A stretch of 64,000 nt of DNA from J095 sp964517605 (GCA_964517605.1 CAZFCE010000001.1:124001-188000), one strand, 5' to 3'. Shown: positions 32,562 to 41,970, counted from the first letter of the stretch. Notes: generated from the letters alone by a model not told the origin. Made by a program: numbers and translations.

Positions 32562-33396
32562 TGAGGTAACAGACCGGTTGCCCAGCTTGCCCCAGCCTAC
32601 GCTTAAAGCGTTAAAACTGATTGATGATCCCAAATACAGCGCGGCCAGATTGGCCGGGATTATCGGGGTTGATCAATCGCTGGCGGGCCGGCTGCTGCAA
32701 TGGGCCAACAGCCCCTATTATGGCTTGCGCTACAAGGTTTCTACGCTGGAACGGGCCATTATGGTGCTGGGCACGCAACAAATCCGCGAGTTGCTGATGG
32801 CTGTATCCGTTAACGAAATGCTCAGCCGCAAAATGCCGGGCTACGGCCTGGAACGCGGTGATCTGTGGCGGCATGCGGTGGCCGTGGCTGCCGGATCGCG
32901 CTGGCTGGGCCTTGAGCACGAATACGGGCAATCCGAACAGGCCTTTATCGCCGGGCTGCTGCACGATATTGGCAAGCTCATTATGGATGAATTGCTGTGC
33001 TACGATAAAAACTGGCAGGCGGAGTGGATTCAACTGCGTGAAGAAGGGGCTTCGTTTGTGGACCTGGAGCGCTGGCTAACCGGCTTTGACCACGCTCAAC
33101 TGGGCGGGCGGGTGGCCGAAAAATGGAACCTGCCGATGGCCCTGGTAGAAGCCATTGCCTACCACCACGAGCCGGAAAAGGCCACCATTGAGCCGGAAAT
33201 TACCCATTGGGTGCATTTAGCCGATGCCACCGCTATGATGCTGGGTATTAGCCTGGGCTGCGATGGCCTGAGCTATTACCTGAGCGAAGCCAGCATCAAA
33301 GCTACCAACTTCCAGTCGCTCGATTTGGAAGCGTTAATGCAGGTAGAAACCAAGGCCATTTCCGAAGCCGAGGGACTGTTTGTGGTTAAAGCCTAA
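32533..33396 (+). CDS. HDOD-domain signalling protein
   Basis: 287 residues, an HDOD domain (a catalytically variant relative of HD hydrolases). Features: LPSLPQPTLKALKLIDDPKY, IGVDQSLAGRLLQWANSPYY, the helical core VSTLERAIMVLGTQQIRELL, AGLLHDIGKLIMDELL with a surviving HD pair, and later IAYHHEPE. HDOD proteins bind partner signalling proteins and are often linked to chemotaxis, c-di-GMP and stress pathways; enzymatic activity is not established. AGGGA lies eight bases upstream. It is followed by a receiver protein, which fits a receiver-HDOD output pair. Confidence 0.88.
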   Translation: MPKINLRLVDEVTDRLPSLPQPTLKALKLIDDPKYSAARLAGIIGVDQSLAGRLLQWANSPYYGLRYKVSTLERAIMVLGTQQIRELLMAVSVNEMLSRKMPGYGLERGDLWRHAVAVAAGSRWLGLEHEYGQSEQAFIAGLLHDIGKLIMDELLCYDKNWQAEWIQLREEGASFVDLERWLTGFDHAQLGGRVAEKWNLPMALVEAIAYHHEPEKATIEPEITHWVHLADATAMMLGISLGCDGLSYYLSEASIKATNFQSLDLEALMQVETKAISEAEGLFVVKA

Positions 33397-33492
33397 TCTT
33401 TAGCCAACCGTTTATGTAACTTTTACGCCAGCCTGTCTCAAGATGATCATTAACATGTCGAAACTATAGGTGAACACCATCACGAGGATGTT

Positions 33493-33969
33493 ATGTCCAA
33501 AATTTTGATCATTGATGATAACGCCATCATGCGGAAAAACATTTGGTTTATGTTGCGCCGAGAAAAGCACACCATTCTCGAAGCCGAAGATGGCCCAACG
33601 GGTATTGCGCTGGCGCGGAGCGAACAGCCGGATTTAATTTTGCTGGATTTTATGCTGCCGTACATGTCGGGCGAACAGGTGGCCCGCTACCTGCACGACC
33701 ACGACGACCTGAGGCACATTCCGGTGATTGTGTTAACCGCCATGAACCAGCCCGATCTGGTTATGAACATGCTTCAGTTTAACATTCGGGATTACTTGCT
33801 TAAACCCATCAAAGCCGAAACGCTGTGCGAACGAGTGCGAAGCCGGCTGGGCAAAACCGACGCCGCCCCCGAAGCTCCTCCGGCAGAACCGGCAGACCCG
33901 GACCCGGATGCCAAAACTGAAACCGAGGTAGTTGATCAAACTCAACCGGCAGATCAGCCCCCGGCATAA
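33493..33969 (+). CDS. Response regulator with acidic/proline-rich tail
   Basis: 158 residues. The receiver (about 1-120) has ILIIDDNAIMRKNIWF, phospho-acceptor aspartate in LILLDFMLPYMSG, threonine in VIVLTAMN and lysine in YLLKPIKAE. The last 35 residues are a low-complexity Pro/Ala/Asp/Glu tail with no known output domain. GAGG precedes the ATG. Located between HDOD and cheA, 37 bases before the latter, so CheA or the HDOD protein may be its partner. Confidence 0.88.
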   Translation: MSKILIIDDNAIMRKNIWFMLRREKHTILEAEDGPTGIALARSEQPDLILLDFMLPYMSGEQVARYLHDHDDLRHIPVIVLTAMNQPDLVMNMLQFNIRDYLLKPIKAETLCERVRSRLGKTDAAPEAPPAEPADPDPDAKTETEVVDQTQPADQPPA

Positions 33970-34006
33970 CTTCAAGCGAGTAGTTAATTGTAAAGGCAGT
34001 TTATAC

Positions 34007-36052
34007 ATGGACAACAAATTAACGTTTGATATTGAAGCCGACGAACTTGAAGTCTTTTTGGAAGAAGTTAACGAATACCTCCAGGTATTGGAAGGCGGGA
34101 TTGTGGAACTGGAACGCAACCCCGACGCCAACCTGATTAACTCGGTGTTTAGGGCGGCGCACACCATTAAGGCCTTGGCGGGCACGGTGGGGCATCACAC
34201 TATGGCCAACCTTACCCACACCATGGAAAGCCTGTTTGATGCCATGCGCACCCAAAAAATGGCGGCCAATCAGGCCATTATTGATGATTTGCTGGCAGCG
34301 GTAGACGTGCTAAAAGTTTTGCGCGATGAAATTATTACCCAGCAAGCCAGCGGTATTGATGTTTCTGTTATCCTCACTAAACTCCGCGCCCTCTCCGAAG
34401 GCAGCAATGGCCGGGCCGTAACCGTTAGTAACGGCGTGGCAAACAACTCGGCGTTGACGCTGACAAACCTGGGCCAGATTGAACCCACCGGGCAGGACGA
34501 CCAGCAACTATTTGAAATTGAAATCTCTACCAGCGCCGATACCTTTGCGCCTGCCGCCCGGCTGATGCAGGCAGTAATGGCCCTGGAAGATGCCGGGCAG
34601 ATTATCACCCAAAATCCCTCACTGGATCAACTGGCCAACAGCGAACACCAGGGCAAGCTGTGGGTGGTGCTTAAAGGCAACCAAACCGGCCCCGAAGCGA
34701 TAGAAGCGCTGTTGAGCGGCGTTTCGGATCTGGCCGGTTTTCAGGTAAAACCGCTGGTGCGGGCGCAAGAACCCGCGCCGCTGGCCCAACTGGAAAACGG
34801 AAAAATCCAGAAAACCGCCGCCAAAGCCGATCTCTCCTCTGAAAAAACGGTGCGCATCAGTGTAGAACGGCTGGACGCCCTGATGAACCTGGTGGGCGAG
34901 TTAGTAACCAATCGCAACCGCCTGCAACAAGTTGAAGACGAACTCGGCTCACAACACGGCAAAGAAGAAGTGGTGGGCAAGCTCAAAGAAACCACCACCC
35001 ACATGGGCCGGGTGGTAGACCAGTTGCAAGAAGAAGTAATGCGCGCCCGGATGCTGCCTATCAGCAACCTGTTTGATAAATTCCCGCGCATTGTCCGCGA
35101 TGTGGCCCGCACCGCCGGTAAACAGGTTAACCTGGTGATTGAAGGTGGCGCTACCGAACTGGATCGCTCGCTGATTGAAGCCATCAGTGACCCGCTGATC
35201 CACCTGCTGCGCAACGCCGTTGATCACGGCGTTGAACCGCCCGAAGAACGGCTGGCCGCCGGCAAATCTGCCACCGGCACCGTTAACCTGAGCGCCACCC
35301 ACGTTGAAGGCCAAATTGTAATTTCGGTGGTGGATGATGGCCGGGGGATTGACCCCAACCGGGTGCGGCGGGCGGCGGTAAAACGCGGCCTGCTCACCGA
35401 AGAACGCGCCTCGCAACTGAGCGATATCGAAGCCATTGACCTTATCTTTGAGCCAAACCTCTCTACCGCCGAAAAAGTAACCGATGTGTCGGGCCGGGGA
35501 GTAGGCATGGACGTGGTGAGAACCAACGTTGAGCGGCTCAGCGGGGCGGTAATTGTTGAAAGCAAAATGGGCCAGGGCACTACATTTAAAGTTACCCTGC
35601 CGTTAACGCTGGCGATTGTGGATACCATGTTGGTTCAACTTTGGAACGGCGTGTTTGCCATCCCGCTCACCAGCATTAACGATGTGCTGTACCTGTCGGA
35701 AGTGAAAACCAGCACCATTACCGGGCAACAGGCCATTCGCTGGCGCGGTTCGGTGCTGCCATTGATTGATCTGCGTCACTTTTTTAACGATTTCCGCCTG
35801 CCCGAAGTGTCGTTGAACGGCACTCGCCAGGCAATTGTATCGGTAACGTGGGGCAAGCAAAAATCCGGTTTGGTAGTAGATAGAATTATTGGCAAACAAG
35901 GCATTGTCGTAAAATCGCTCAGCCCAATTATGGGTGAGCTACCGGGCCTTTCGGGGGGCACCATTTTGGGCGATGGCCGGATTGCGCTCATCATAGATGT
36001 GCCCAGCCTGATGAATGCCGCGTTAAAAGCCCGCAGAGGGAGCTTGAATTAA
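34007..36052 (+). CDS. cheA: CheA chemotaxis histidine kinase
   Basis: 681 residues. The P1 Hpt domain has the phospho-accepting histidine near residue 52 in FRAAHTIKALAGTVG. A P2-like spacer lies at about 150-260. The P3 dimerisation domain starts with VRISVERLDALMNLVGELVT. The P4 ATPase has NAVDHGVEPPEERLA, VVDDGRGIDP and GRGVGMDVV. The P5 CheW-like regulatory domain follows (VDTMLVQLWNGVFAIPLTSI, ILGDGRIALIIDV). The start codon is preceded by AAAGG eleven bases upstream. It overlaps the next gene by one base (TAATG), so translation of the two is coupled. Confidence 0.97.
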   Translation: MDNKLTFDIEADELEVFLEEVNEYLQVLEGGIVELERNPDANLINSVFRAAHTIKALAGTVGHHTMANLTHTMESLFDAMRTQKMAANQAIIDDLLAAVDVLKVLRDEIITQQASGIDVSVILTKLRALSEGSNGRAVTVSNGVANNSALTLTNLGQIEPTGQDDQQLFEIEISTSADTFAPAARLMQAVMALEDAGQIITQNPSLDQLANSEHQGKLWVVLKGNQTGPEAIEALLSGVSDLAGFQVKPLVRAQEPAPLAQLENGKIQKTAAKADLSSEKTVRISVERLDALMNLVGELVTNRNRLQQVEDELGSQHGKEEVVGKLKETTTHMGRVVDQLQEEVMRARMLPISNLFDKFPRIVRDVARTAGKQVNLVIEGGATELDRSLIEAISDPLIHLLRNAVDHGVEPPEERLAAGKSATGTVNLSATHVEGQIVISVVDDGRGIDPNRVRRAAVKRGLLTEERASQLSDIEAIDLIFEPNLSTAEKVTDVSGRGVGMDVVRTNVERLSGAVIVESKMGQGTTFKVTLPLTLAIVDTMLVQLWNGVFAIPLTSINDVLYLSEVKTSTITGQQAIRWRGSVLPLIDLRHFFNDFRLPEVSLNGTRQAIVSVTWGKQKSGLVVDRIIGKQGIVVKSLSPIMGELPGLSGGTILGDGRIALIIDVPSLMNAALKARRGSLN

Positions 36053-36660
36053 TGGGTGCAGAGATTGATACCAAAACCATGAACTGGGAGAAACTCGGTT
36101 CAAACGTAAAGTTTCTCGAACTGTTGGACGCTGCCATTCAAAACGTGGCCAAAGGACTAACCGATATGGTAGGCCGGCCCATTACTATCAACACCACCAA
36201 TATTGAGGCGTTGCCCATTGGCCAAATGCCGGATTGGCTGGGCAACCCCGAAGCCGAAATGGTAGGAGTGTACCTGCTCATTGAGGGCGATATCAGCGGG
36301 CAAGTTATCCTGATTTTTTCGTTGAACGAAGCGTTGCACCTGATTGATTTGCTGCTTGATGAGCCGCCCGGCACCACCACCAACCTTGACGATTTGGGGC
36401 GTTCGGCGCTGGCCGAAACCGGCAACCTGGCCACCTCGTACTTTCTCAACGAAATGGCCAAACGCACCGGCACCGCCATCCGGCCTTCGCCGCCGGCGGT
36501 AATGGTAGACATGCTGGGCGCAATTTTTGATGTGATTTCGGCCCCCGTGGCCACCGTCAGTGACCAGATGATTATAGTTGAGGCCGAATTTAAAGAACCC
36601 AACCGCACTCTAACGGCTCACTTTTGGGTAATGCCGTACCCGGTTGACGAGTTGGCTTAA
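36052..36660 (+). CDS. cheC: CheC-type CheY-P phosphatase
   Basis: 202 residues of the CheC/CheX/FliY family, which dephosphorylates CheY-P. The active-site signature SALAETGNLATSYFLNEMA holds the glutamate and asparagine spaced by two residues. The second such site found in many CheC proteins is not visible in the C-terminal half (VDMLGAIFDVISAPVATVS). The start ATG overlaps the CheA stop. It lies just before cheD, its usual partner; in Bacillus and Thermotoga CheC and CheD bind each other to set adaptation. Confidence 0.88.
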   Translation: MGAEIDTKTMNWEKLGSNVKFLELLDAAIQNVAKGLTDMVGRPITINTTNIEALPIGQMPDWLGNPEAEMVGVYLLIEGDISGQVILIFSLNEALHLIDLLLDEPPGTTTNLDDLGRSALAETGNLATSYFLNEMAKRTGTAIRPSPPAVMVDMLGAIFDVISAPVATVSDQMIIVEAEFKEPNRTLTAHFWVMPYPVDELA

Positions 36661-36728
36661 CAAAAGAAGATCATCCACTCGGTTTGTTAAAATCAAACGC
36701 CGCAGTGTAGTCAATAAAGAGGAAATCT

Positions 36729-37250
36729 GTGCCAGAGAACGTACACTCAGTCTCCATTGGAGAATTAAAAATTAGCGGCAAGCCCAACGATTTGCTAGTA
36801 GCCTACGGGTTGGGATCGTGCGTGGCTGTTTGTATGTACGATGCAACGGCCAGAATTGGGGGAATGATCCACTCTTTGCTGCCGCAGGCCTCTCGCAACA
36901 GTAATGGGATAGAGGCCACCACGGCCAAATTTGTGGATGTGGGCGTGCCGTTACTGGTAGACGCCTTAACTAAAATGGGCGCCGAGCGCCGGCGGTTTGA
37001 TGTGTATTTATGCGGCGGCGCGCAAATGCTATCAGCGCCAGGGTTTAGTAACTCGCTGAATATTGGTGAGCGTAACGTTCAGGCCGCCGAGGCCGCCCTG
37101 TCTGCTGCCGGTTTTCGCATTAAGGCGCAAGATACCGGCGGTACATCTGGCCGCACGGTCAGGCTTCGGGTTGATACCGGCGAAATTGTAGTAAAAACTT
37201 TGGGGCAGGGCGAAAGAATCCTGAACCCATCACTCACCAGAGTAAAATAG
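36729..37250 (+). CDS. cheD: CheD chemoreceptor glutamine deamidase
   Basis: 173 residues. Catalytic cysteine in YGLGSCVAVCMYD, histidine in GGMIHSLLPQAS, and threonine in ATTAKFVDVGVP. It deamidates receptor glutamines to glutamate and is activated or inhibited by CheC. The terminal segment TGGTSGRTVRLRVDTGEIVV is typical. GTG start, with GAGG seven bases upstream. 13 bases before cheY. Confidence 0.93.
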   Translation: MPENVHSVSIGELKISGKPNDLLVAYGLGSCVAVCMYDATARIGGMIHSLLPQASRNSNGIEATTAKFVDVGVPLLVDALTKMGAERRRFDVYLCGGAQMLSAPGFSNSLNIGERNVQAAEAALSAAGFRIKAQDTGGTSGRTVRLRVDTGEIVVKTLGQGERILNPSLTRVK

Positions 37251-37263
37251 GAGGTTATGTTAA

Positions 37264-37620
37264 ATGAGTAAAATTATGGTAGTAGACGATGCACAATTTA
37301 TGCGGGTGCGCTTAACCAAATTGCTCACTGGCCACGGTTATGATGTGGCCGAAGCCGAAAACGGGGAGCAGGCCGTAAAAACCTACCGCGCCACCAAACC
37401 CGACGCCGTACTGATGGATATTACCATGCCGGAGAAAGATGGGTTAGAAGCCCTGGCCGAAATCCGCAGTTTTGATCCCTCGGCTAAAGTGATTATGCTC
37501 ACCGCCCTGGGCCAGGAATCAATGGTTATCCAGGCCATTAAAAGCGGGGCCAAAGATTATGTGGTAAAACCGTTTGATCCAGACCGGGTGATGCTCGCCT
37601 TACAAAAAGTTTTGGGGTAA
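37264..37620 (+). CDS. cheY: CheY response regulator
   Basis: 118-residue receiver, the standard CheY length. Phospho-acceptor in VLMDITMPEKDGLEAL, acidic pair in IMVVDDAQFMRVRL, threonine in VIMLTALGQESMV, lysine in DYVVKPFDPDRV. CheA phosphorylates it and CheY-P binds the flagellar switch. AGGAGG precedes the ATG, which lies five bases before cheB. Its position inside the core che set makes it the best candidate for the motor-binding CheY among the four receivers here. Confidence 0.93.
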   Translation: MSKIMVVDDAQFMRVRLTKLLTGHGYDVAEAENGEQAVKTYRATKPDAVLMDITMPEKDGLEALAEIRSFDPSAKVIMLTALGQESMVIQAIKSGAKDYVVKPFDPDRVMLALQKVLG

Positions 37621-37625
37621 ATCTC

Positions 37626-38750
37626 ATGGCAAATCCTGTTCGTGTATTGGTAGTGGATGACTCGCCGTTTATGCGGTACACCATTGCCAAACACCTGTCA
37701 GCTGATCCGAATATTGTGGTGGTAGGTAGCGCCCAAGATGGGGTTGACGCCCTGGCCAAAATTCCGGCGCTCACGCCTGACGTAATCACGCTGGATGTGG
37801 AAATGCCCCGCATGGATGGACTGACTGCGCTGGAACATATTATGCAGGAATGTCCAACCCCGGTTGTGATGTTAAGTTCGCTCACCCAGCGCGGGGCGCG
37901 CACCACCATTCAGGCTTTAATGCGTGGTGCAGTTGATTTTGTCACCAAACCGGCCACCAGCACCGATATCCGCACCGTAGTTGCCGATTTGAGCAGCAAA
38001 ATTATGACGGCAGCGGGTACTCAAGTCAACGGAGCCATTGCCAAAGCCAATGGCATCAAAACGTCGGCTGCGCCAATAGTGCCGACTGCGCCGGTAACGG
38101 CGGCGGCGCGGAGTGATAGCTCGTCGCCGCTCACCTCGGCCAAAAAGGTAAAAACGGGGCTGCGTCCCTTTAAAGAGCGAGATGCGGTGGTGGTGATTGG
38201 CGCTTCTACCGGCGGGCCACGGGCCTTGCACCAGGTTTTAAGCGATTTACCCGCCGATTTACCGGCGGCGGTAGCCGTGGTGCAACACATGCCGGCGGGC
38301 TTTACCAAATCGCTGGCGCAGCGGCTCAATGAAATTTCCGGGTTAACCGTGCAAGAAGCCGCCGAAGGTGATCGGCTGGCTTTAGGGCTGGCGTTGCTGG
38401 CTCCGGGCGATTTTCACCTGCGGTTTGACCAGGGCAAAAAGATAACGCTGGATCACGGCCCGCGCCGCAACCACGTGCGCCCGGCGGTAGATGTGGCCAT
38501 GGAATCTGCGGCGGAATTATACGGCGCAATGGTTATTGGCGTGGTGCTCACCGGGATGGGATCCGATGGCGCGGCGGGAGCCAGGTGCATTAAAGTTGCC
38601 GGAGGCCGTGTTATCGCCGAAGATGAATCAACCAGTGTGGTGTATGGTATGCCACGCAGTGTGGTTGAAGCTAACCTGGCCGACCGGGTTGTGCCGCTGC
38701 CCGAAGTTGCCGCCGCAATTGTTGAAATGGTGCAACATGGAAGCAACTGA
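37626..38750 (+). CDS. cheB: CheB receptor methylesterase/deamidase
   Basis: 374 residues. Receiver domain (about 1-120, VLVVDDSPFMRYTI, ITLDVEMPRMDG), a linker, and the C-terminal esterase domain with the catalytic triad: serine in GASTGGPRALHQVL, histidine in VVQHMPAGFT, and aspartate in LTGMGSDGAAG. When phosphorylated it removes receptor methyl groups, closing the adaptation loop with CheR. The CheR start codon lies inside its final codons, with 14 bases of overlap. Confidence 0.96.
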   Translation: MANPVRVLVVDDSPFMRYTIAKHLSADPNIVVVGSAQDGVDALAKIPALTPDVITLDVEMPRMDGLTALEHIMQECPTPVVMLSSLTQRGARTTIQALMRGAVDFVTKPATSTDIRTVVADLSSKIMTAAGTQVNGAIAKANGIKTSAAPIVPTAPVTAAARSDSSSPLTSAKKVKTGLRPFKERDAVVVIGASTGGPRALHQVLSDLPADLPAAVAVVQHMPAGFTKSLAQRLNEISGLTVQEAAEGDRLALGLALLAPGDFHLRFDQGKKITLDHGPRRNHVRPAVDVAMESAAELYGAMVIGVVLTGMGSDGAAGARCIKVAGGRVIAEDESTSVVYGMPRSVVEANLADRVVPLPEVAAAIVEMVQHGSN

Positions 38751-39528
38751 GTATACCTACATTAAACGTGAAATAATGGCCTTTACCGGCGTGGATTTGA
38801 ATTTTTACAAAGACGCCCAAATGCAGCGCCGGCTTAATACCTATTTGCTCCGTTCCGGGCACTCTACCTGGCACAGCTATTTTCAGGCTATTCGCAACGA
38901 CCCGGTGCAACAGCGCAAACTAAAAGATTACCTCACCATTAACGTGTCGTCATTTTTCCGGGATATGGAAAAATACGTTTACCTGCGCGATAAAATTCTG
39001 CCAGAGTTGTTGCGTACTCGTTCCTCGCTGCGGGTGTGGAGCGCCGGTTGCTCGCGTGGGCAAGAGCCGTACACTATTGCCATGCTGCTGTCCGAGCTGA
39101 CCGGAGCCTTTCGCAAGCACTATATTTTGGCCACAGACCTTGACCGCACCGTGCTGGACGCAGCGCAGTCCGGCGGCCCTTACACCGACGACGATGTGAG
39201 CCATGTTTCGGCGGAAATGCATCAACGTTACTTTAAAGCCGCCGACGGCAAACACTGGATCAAGGATGAATTACGCAGCCGGATTACATTTCGCCAACAC
39301 AATCTGCTGGCCGATCGTTTTGAGGACGGTTTCGACCTGATTATATGCAGAAACGTGGTTATTTATTTTACCGCGCCGGTAAAAGACAAGCTCTACCTTG
39401 ACTTTTATCAGGCGTTGCGCCCCGGTGGAATTTTATTTGTGGGCGGCACCGAAATTGTGCCCAAAGCTTCGGAAATTGGGTTTGTTACCGCCGGGATCTC
39501 GTTCTATCGTCGAAACGGATCAAAATGA
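38737..39528 (+). CDS. cheR: CheR chemoreceptor methyltransferase
   Basis: 263 residues. The N-terminal helical domain (YTYIKREIMAFTGVDLNFYK) precedes the SAM-binding domain: VWSAGCSRGQEPYTIAMLLS, DLDRTVLDAAQSG, and FDLIICRNVVIYF. It methylates receptor glutamates using SAM. The ATG inside the end of cheB begins MEATEYTY, which matches the family N-terminus; in-frame extension upstream would be antisense-like noise. None of the receptors shows an obvious C-terminal tether pentapeptide. Confidence 0.95.
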   Translation: MEATEYTYIKREIMAFTGVDLNFYKDAQMQRRLNTYLLRSGHSTWHSYFQAIRNDPVQQRKLKDYLTINVSSFFRDMEKYVYLRDKILPELLRTRSSLRVWSAGCSRGQEPYTIAMLLSELTGAFRKHYILATDLDRTVLDAAQSGGPYTDDDVSHVSAEMHQRYFKAADGKHWIKDELRSRITFRQHNLLADRFEDGFDLIICRNVVIYFTAPVKDKLYLDFYQALRPGGILFVGGTEIVPKASEIGFVTAGISFYRRNGSK

Positions 39529-39554
39529 TTTTTTCACAAGGATGGTAAGTTAAG

Positions 39555-40022
39555 ATGAACGTACAATTCCTCAACCCCTTTATCGAAGCGGCCTATAGCG
39601 TGCTGGAAACCGAAGTTGGAATTGTGGCCAAACGTGGCCAGCTTTGTTTGGGCCGGTCAGCGGCTACCGCCGATGACATTACCGTGCTGATTAGCATGGT
39701 TGGCCAGGTAAACGGCGTGGTGATGTACAGCCTGGACGAAAGTACCGGCATCAACATTGTATCCCGGATTCTTGGCCAGCCATTTACTGATTTTGATACA
39801 CTGGCGCAAAGCGGTATTGGCGAACTGGGTAACGTTATCACCGGGCAGGCTGGCCGGCGGCTGGCCGAAGCCGGCTTTGAGGCAAAAATTTCACCCCCAA
39901 CTATGGTTATGGGTAAAGGTACGCTGATTTCTACCCTGGATTTTGAACGCTTGCAAGTTCCTCTGGAAACGGAAATCGGCATGATTCAAATTCATTTGGC
40001 CTTGCGAGAAGCGCAAAAATAA
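39555..40022 (+). CDS. CheX-type CheY-P phosphatase, copy 1
   Basis: 155 residues of the CheX/CheC phosphatase family, which works without CheD. It has FLNPFIEAAYSVLETEVGI and the active-site helix QSGIGELGNVITGQAGRRLA with glutamate and asparagine spaced by two. The downstream strand GFEAKISPPTMVMGKG is typical of CheX. AAGGATGG precedes the ATG. Immediately followed by a paralogue 39 bases later. Confidence 0.85.
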   Translation: MNVQFLNPFIEAAYSVLETEVGIVAKRGQLCLGRSAATADDITVLISMVGQVNGVVMYSLDESTGINIVSRILGQPFTDFDTLAQSGIGELGNVITGQAGRRLAEAGFEAKISPPTMVMGKGTLISTLDFERLQVPLETEIGMIQIHLALREAQK

Positions 40023-40061
40023 ACATAAACGCTTGGCGTTTTTACTGGGGGCGAGTGCGTA

Positions 40062-40568
40062 ATGCGAGTTGAACTATTAAACCCATTTATTATCGCCGCA
40101 GGCGAGGTACTAAACACCGAACTGGATGTGATGGCTACCCGGGGCCAGCTTAGCCTGCAACGCGACACCTACGTTAGCGACGACATTACGGTATTGATCA
40201 GCCTGGTGGGTGATGTGTGGGGTGTGGCCATGATCAGCCTGGGGTTTGACACGGCTAAAGCCATTGTCTCGCACATGCTGGGCGAAACCATTACAGAATT
40301 TAACGAACTGGCGCAAAGCGGCGTTGGCGAGCTTGGCAACGTAATCACCGGGCAGGCCGCCACCAAACTGGCTCAGGCCGGTTACAGCGCCGATATTTCG
40401 GTGCCTACCATGATTGTGGGCAAAGGCTCACGGATTTCTACCTTTGATATTGACCGGCTGATTGTGCCGTTAGTCACCAGCTTTGGCACGGTATCGCTAA
40501 CATTGGCCCTGCGCGAAGCGCAACAGGGCGCGGGCAAGCCAACGGTTCAATTGGCAATGCCGGGCTAA
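40062..40568 (+). CDS. CheX-type CheY-P phosphatase, copy 2
   Basis: 168 residues, paralogue of the preceding gene: LLNPFIIAAGEVLNTELDV, then QSGVGELGNVITGQAATKLA with the same glutamate/asparagine pair. It has an extra 13-residue C-terminal tail. The aligned region is clearly divergent rather than recent. With cheC this gives three phosphatases for a single core CheY. A terminator follows. Confidence 0.85.
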   Translation: MRVELLNPFIIAAGEVLNTELDVMATRGQLSLQRDTYVSDDITVLISLVGDVWGVAMISLGFDTAKAIVSHMLGETITEFNELAQSGVGELGNVITGQAATKLAQAGYSADISVPTMIVGKGSRISTFDIDRLIVPLVTSFGTVSLTLALREAQQGAGKPTVQLAMPG

Positions 40569-40595
40569 AAATGAACACAAAACTATTCAACAACA

Positions 40596-40628
40596 GGGCA
40601 CACCTGGTATCGCCGGTGCGCCTTTTTT
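40596..40628 (+). terminator. Rho-independent terminator at the end of the chemotaxis cluster
   Basis: GGCACACC and GGTGCGCC pair with one mismatch around a short loop and are followed by six T residues. It separates the chemotaxis genes from the sugar-modification island, which reads in the same direction. Confidence 0.7.
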
Positions 40629-40749
40629 GTTTTACGCAGCCTTTACGGTGCGTTTAGGCGGAGTTTACTGATTTGCAATGGGGGTGGTGATAGAATGATA
40701 TAGTAAAAACCGATTTTTCCGCTGCCGTTCATCAAGGAGTAAATGGTTA

Positions 40750-41970
40750 ATGTTTAAATGCCTGATCTGCCAAACCCCTTACGAACCTTTCATTTCATTT
40801 GGGCCAATGCCGCTGGCCAATGGTTTTTGCCGGGCCGATGAATTTGCTAACGAATACTCATTTGAACTCAAAGTGGGCCTGTGCGCCAATTGCGGCATGG
40901 TGCAACTGGCCGAACAACCCGACCGCAGCCAGATGTTCAATGAACACTACGCCTTTTTCTCCTCCACCTCCACCCGGATGGCGCTTCATTTTAAAGAGCT
41001 GGCCCACGCGGTGATGGCCCATCGCCTGAATTTACCCAATCCGTTTGTGGTTGAGCTTGGCAGCAACGATGGCATTATGCTGCAACATTTTGCCCAGGCC
41101 GGCATTCGGCATTTGGGGGTTGAGCCTTCGGCCAATGTGGCCCAAAAAGCCATTGAACGGGGCGTTAACACCATCTCTCAATTTTTTGATGAGGCGCTGG
41201 CCCGCCAGATTGTGGCCGAATACGGCCAGGCCGATGTGGTTTTGGGGGCCAACGTCATGTGCCACATCCCCTATTTGCACTCGGTGGCCGAAGGCATCAG
41301 GATTTTGCTCAAACCCACCGGCGTGCTGATTTTTGAAGACCCCTACCTGGGCGATATTGTTGAAAAAACCTCGTATGACCAGATTTACGACGAGCATGTG
41401 TTTTACTTTTCGGCGGCGTCAATCAGCTATCTTTTCCGGCAGCACGGCCTGGAACTGGTGGATGTGGCTCCGCAAAATGTGCATGGCGGCTCAATGCGTT
41501 ACGTCATCGCGCCTCAGGGAGCGCAGCCGGTTGCCGCCGCCGCAACCGCTCAACGCGCCTGGGAGGAACAAATCGGCTTGCACCAGCCGGCCACATTTAA
41601 CCGGTTGCGCGCCAACATCGAGCAATCCCGCGCCCAACTGCTGGAAATTTTGCACAGCCTCAAGCGGCAGGGCAAGCGGGTAGTTGGCTACGGCGCTACC
41701 TCAAAAAGCACCACGGTTATCAACTACTGCGGTATCACCCCCGATCTGGTTGAGTTTATCAGCGATACCACCCCCATTAAACAGGGCAAATTCAGCCCCG
41801 GCGCGCACATCCCGGTAAAGTCTTACCAGGAATTTACCGCCAACTACCCCGATTACGCGCTGCTCTTTGCCTGGAATCACGCCGGGGAGATTATGGAAAA
41901 AGAGCAAAAATTTAAGGCCGCCGGTGGCAAGTGGCTGGTGTACGTGCCTAAAGTGCAGGTGCTGGCGTGA
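40750..41970 (+). CDS. Zinc-binding sugar C-methyltransferase (class I SAM)
   Basis: 406 residues. The N-terminal zinc module (CLICQTPYEPF and CANCGMVQL, four cysteines) is followed by a SAM-binding fold with VVELGSNDGIMLQHFAQAG, then IFEDPYLGDIVEKTSYDQIY and DEHVFYFSAASISYLFRQHG. The C-terminal domain has VVGYGATSKSTTVINYCGI. This is the Methyltransf_13/23/14 architecture of NDP-4-keto-sugar C-methyltransferases such as TylC3 and CloU. AAGGAG precedes the ATG. It is the first gene of the sugar-modification island; its stop overlaps the GTG start of the aminotransferase by four bases. Confidence 0.88.
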   Translation: MFKCLICQTPYEPFISFGPMPLANGFCRADEFANEYSFELKVGLCANCGMVQLAEQPDRSQMFNEHYAFFSSTSTRMALHFKELAHAVMAHRLNLPNPFVVELGSNDGIMLQHFAQAGIRHLGVEPSANVAQKAIERGVNTISQFFDEALARQIVAEYGQADVVLGANVMCHIPYLHSVAEGIRILLKPTGVLIFEDPYLGDIVEKTSYDQIYDEHVFYFSAASISYLFRQHGLELVDVAPQNVHGGSMRYVIAPQGAQPVAAAATAQRAWEEQIGLHQPATFNRLRANIEQSRAQLLEILHSLKRQGKRVVGYGATSKSTTVINYCGITPDLVEFISDTTPIKQGKFSPGAHIPVKSYQEFTANYPDYALLFAWNHAGEIMEKEQKFKAAGGKWLVYVPKVQVLA

